Position numbers and translations under genes: made by a program. Positions 63,692 to 64,000 of a stretch of 64,000 bases of DNA are shown here, in pieces. The stretch's first letter is position 1, and every line of letters begins with the position of its first letter. The DNA comes from Thioalkalivibrio sp. ALE31. GTDB taxonomy: Bacteria > Pseudomonadota > Gammaproteobacteria > Ectothiorhodospirales > Ectothiorhodospiraceae. The notes below the pieces were generated by a model. That model ran no database searches and was not told where the DNA came from. It saw only the letters and a program-made list of their open reading frames with translations. The DNA lies in contig NZ_KB905021.1 of assembly GCF_000377405.1 (NCBI RefSeq), positions 334,038 through 398,037 on the forward strand. The letters are read 5' to 3'.

Positions 63692-64000
63692 ACGGTCTGA
63701 CCCCGATGCTGAACATCCTGCGCCTGCACAGCGGGCCGCAGGACCTGCCGGCGGACAACGGCACGCTGATCTTCTGGGTCGGCATCGCGCTGATCGCCGG
63801 GATGGTGATCGGCATCCCGCTGTACGGCTTCGGCCAGGCGCTGGCGCTGAACGTGATGGACCTGGTGGTCCTGTACGCCTTTGTCGTCATCGTGCTCAAT
63901 CTGCGCGGGGTGCCGGACCGCTGGCGCCAGACCTTTACCGCCATGGCAGGCACGGGCGCGGTGCTGGGGCTGTTGATGGCGCTGCTGATGCTGCTGGCGG
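63688..64000 (+). CDS. Membrane protein, N-terminal part (window ends)
   Basis: The frame is open to the window end, giving at least 104 residues. The start is either a TTG at 63688 in a TTGA overlap with the mlaA stop, or an ATG at 63706. After about 25 residues come three strongly hydrophobic segments (LIFWVGIALIAGMVIGIPLY, VMDLVVLYAFVVIVLNLRG, GAVLGLLMALLMLL), so it is an integral membrane protein. No family was recognised from this part; coupling to mlaA suggests an envelope role. Confidence 0.6.
   Translation, partial: MNGLTPMLNILRLHSGPQDLPADNGTLIFWVGIALIAGMVIGIPLYGFGQALALNVMDLVVLYAFVVIVLNLRGVPDRWRQTFTAMAGTGAVLGLLMALLMLLA

Overview
The window is 64 kb of GC-rich bacterial chromosome, almost entirely coding. 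Gene content and order point to a gammaproteobacterium: hemA-prfA-prmC opposite a TPR lipoprotein-lolB-ispE-tRNA-Gln-prs-rplY-pth-ychF, plus glnE-ilvE, mreBCD opposite gatCAB, tamAB, and aceE-aceF-lpd with a lipoyl domain on Lpd. High GC and acidic, Asp/Glu-rich proteins suggest a halophilic or haloalkaliphilic member of the Chromatiales (Ectothiorhodospiraceae/Thioalkalivibrio-like). The lineage is inferred from style, not from a database match.

Layout. 1-2.4 kb: 3' end of groEL with a strong terminator, an OmpA-family protein and a periplasmic thioredoxin-fold protein. 2.7-8.6 kb (minus): tamA-tamB. 8.7-12.9 kb (minus): an Fbp-type ferric iron ABC importer with a candidate Fur box and a terminator after the binding-protein gene. 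13-17.1 kb: glnE, ilvE and a small zinc-finger gene. 17.1-28.3 kb: surface polysaccharide/lipid A region with a decayed glycosyltransferase, asnB, a DXD-type glycosyltransferase-like gene, an O-antigen ligase-like gene, two GT4 glycosyltransferases, a 2OG-Fe(II) oxygenase, an ELM1-like gene, lpxL and waaA. 28.3-31.2 kb: sprT, a 270-bp inverted-repeat element, a coiled-coil/winged-helix protein, rnd and a DUF1244 gene. 31.3-37.3 kb: mreBCD (minus) diverging from gatCAB (plus). 37.3-42 kb: hslO, an unknown gene, moeB, a His-rich secreted peptide, prmC and prfA. 42-51.4 kb: hemA opposite the lolB-ispE-tRNA-prs-rplY-pth-ychF-grxD run. 51.4-64 kb: REP-like repeats, rnt, aceE-aceF-lpd, a MotY/OmpA-like gene, argG, a PhnD-PAS-GGDEF diguanylate cyclase, mlaA and a truncated membrane protein gene.

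The genes serve outer membrane assembly and lipid asymmetry (TamAB, LolB, MlaA, LpxL, WaaA, polysaccharide genes), cell shape (MreBCD), translation (GatCAB, PrfA/PrmC, Pth, YchF, RplY, tRNA-Gln), iron uptake and central metabolism.

The most unusual structure is at 46,857-47,363. Three tandem tRNA-Gln(TTG) genes lie between ispE and prs. The last is intact. Each of the first two is split in the T-loop by a 69-70 nt insert made almost wholly of short hairpins, and exact removal of the insert would restore the T-arm. Other notable points are a 270-bp element with perfect 30-bp terminal inverted repeats, an mreC gene whose only plausible start is an ATC codon behind an ideal Shine-Dalgarno sequence, and the glycosyltransferase pseudogene upstream of asnB.
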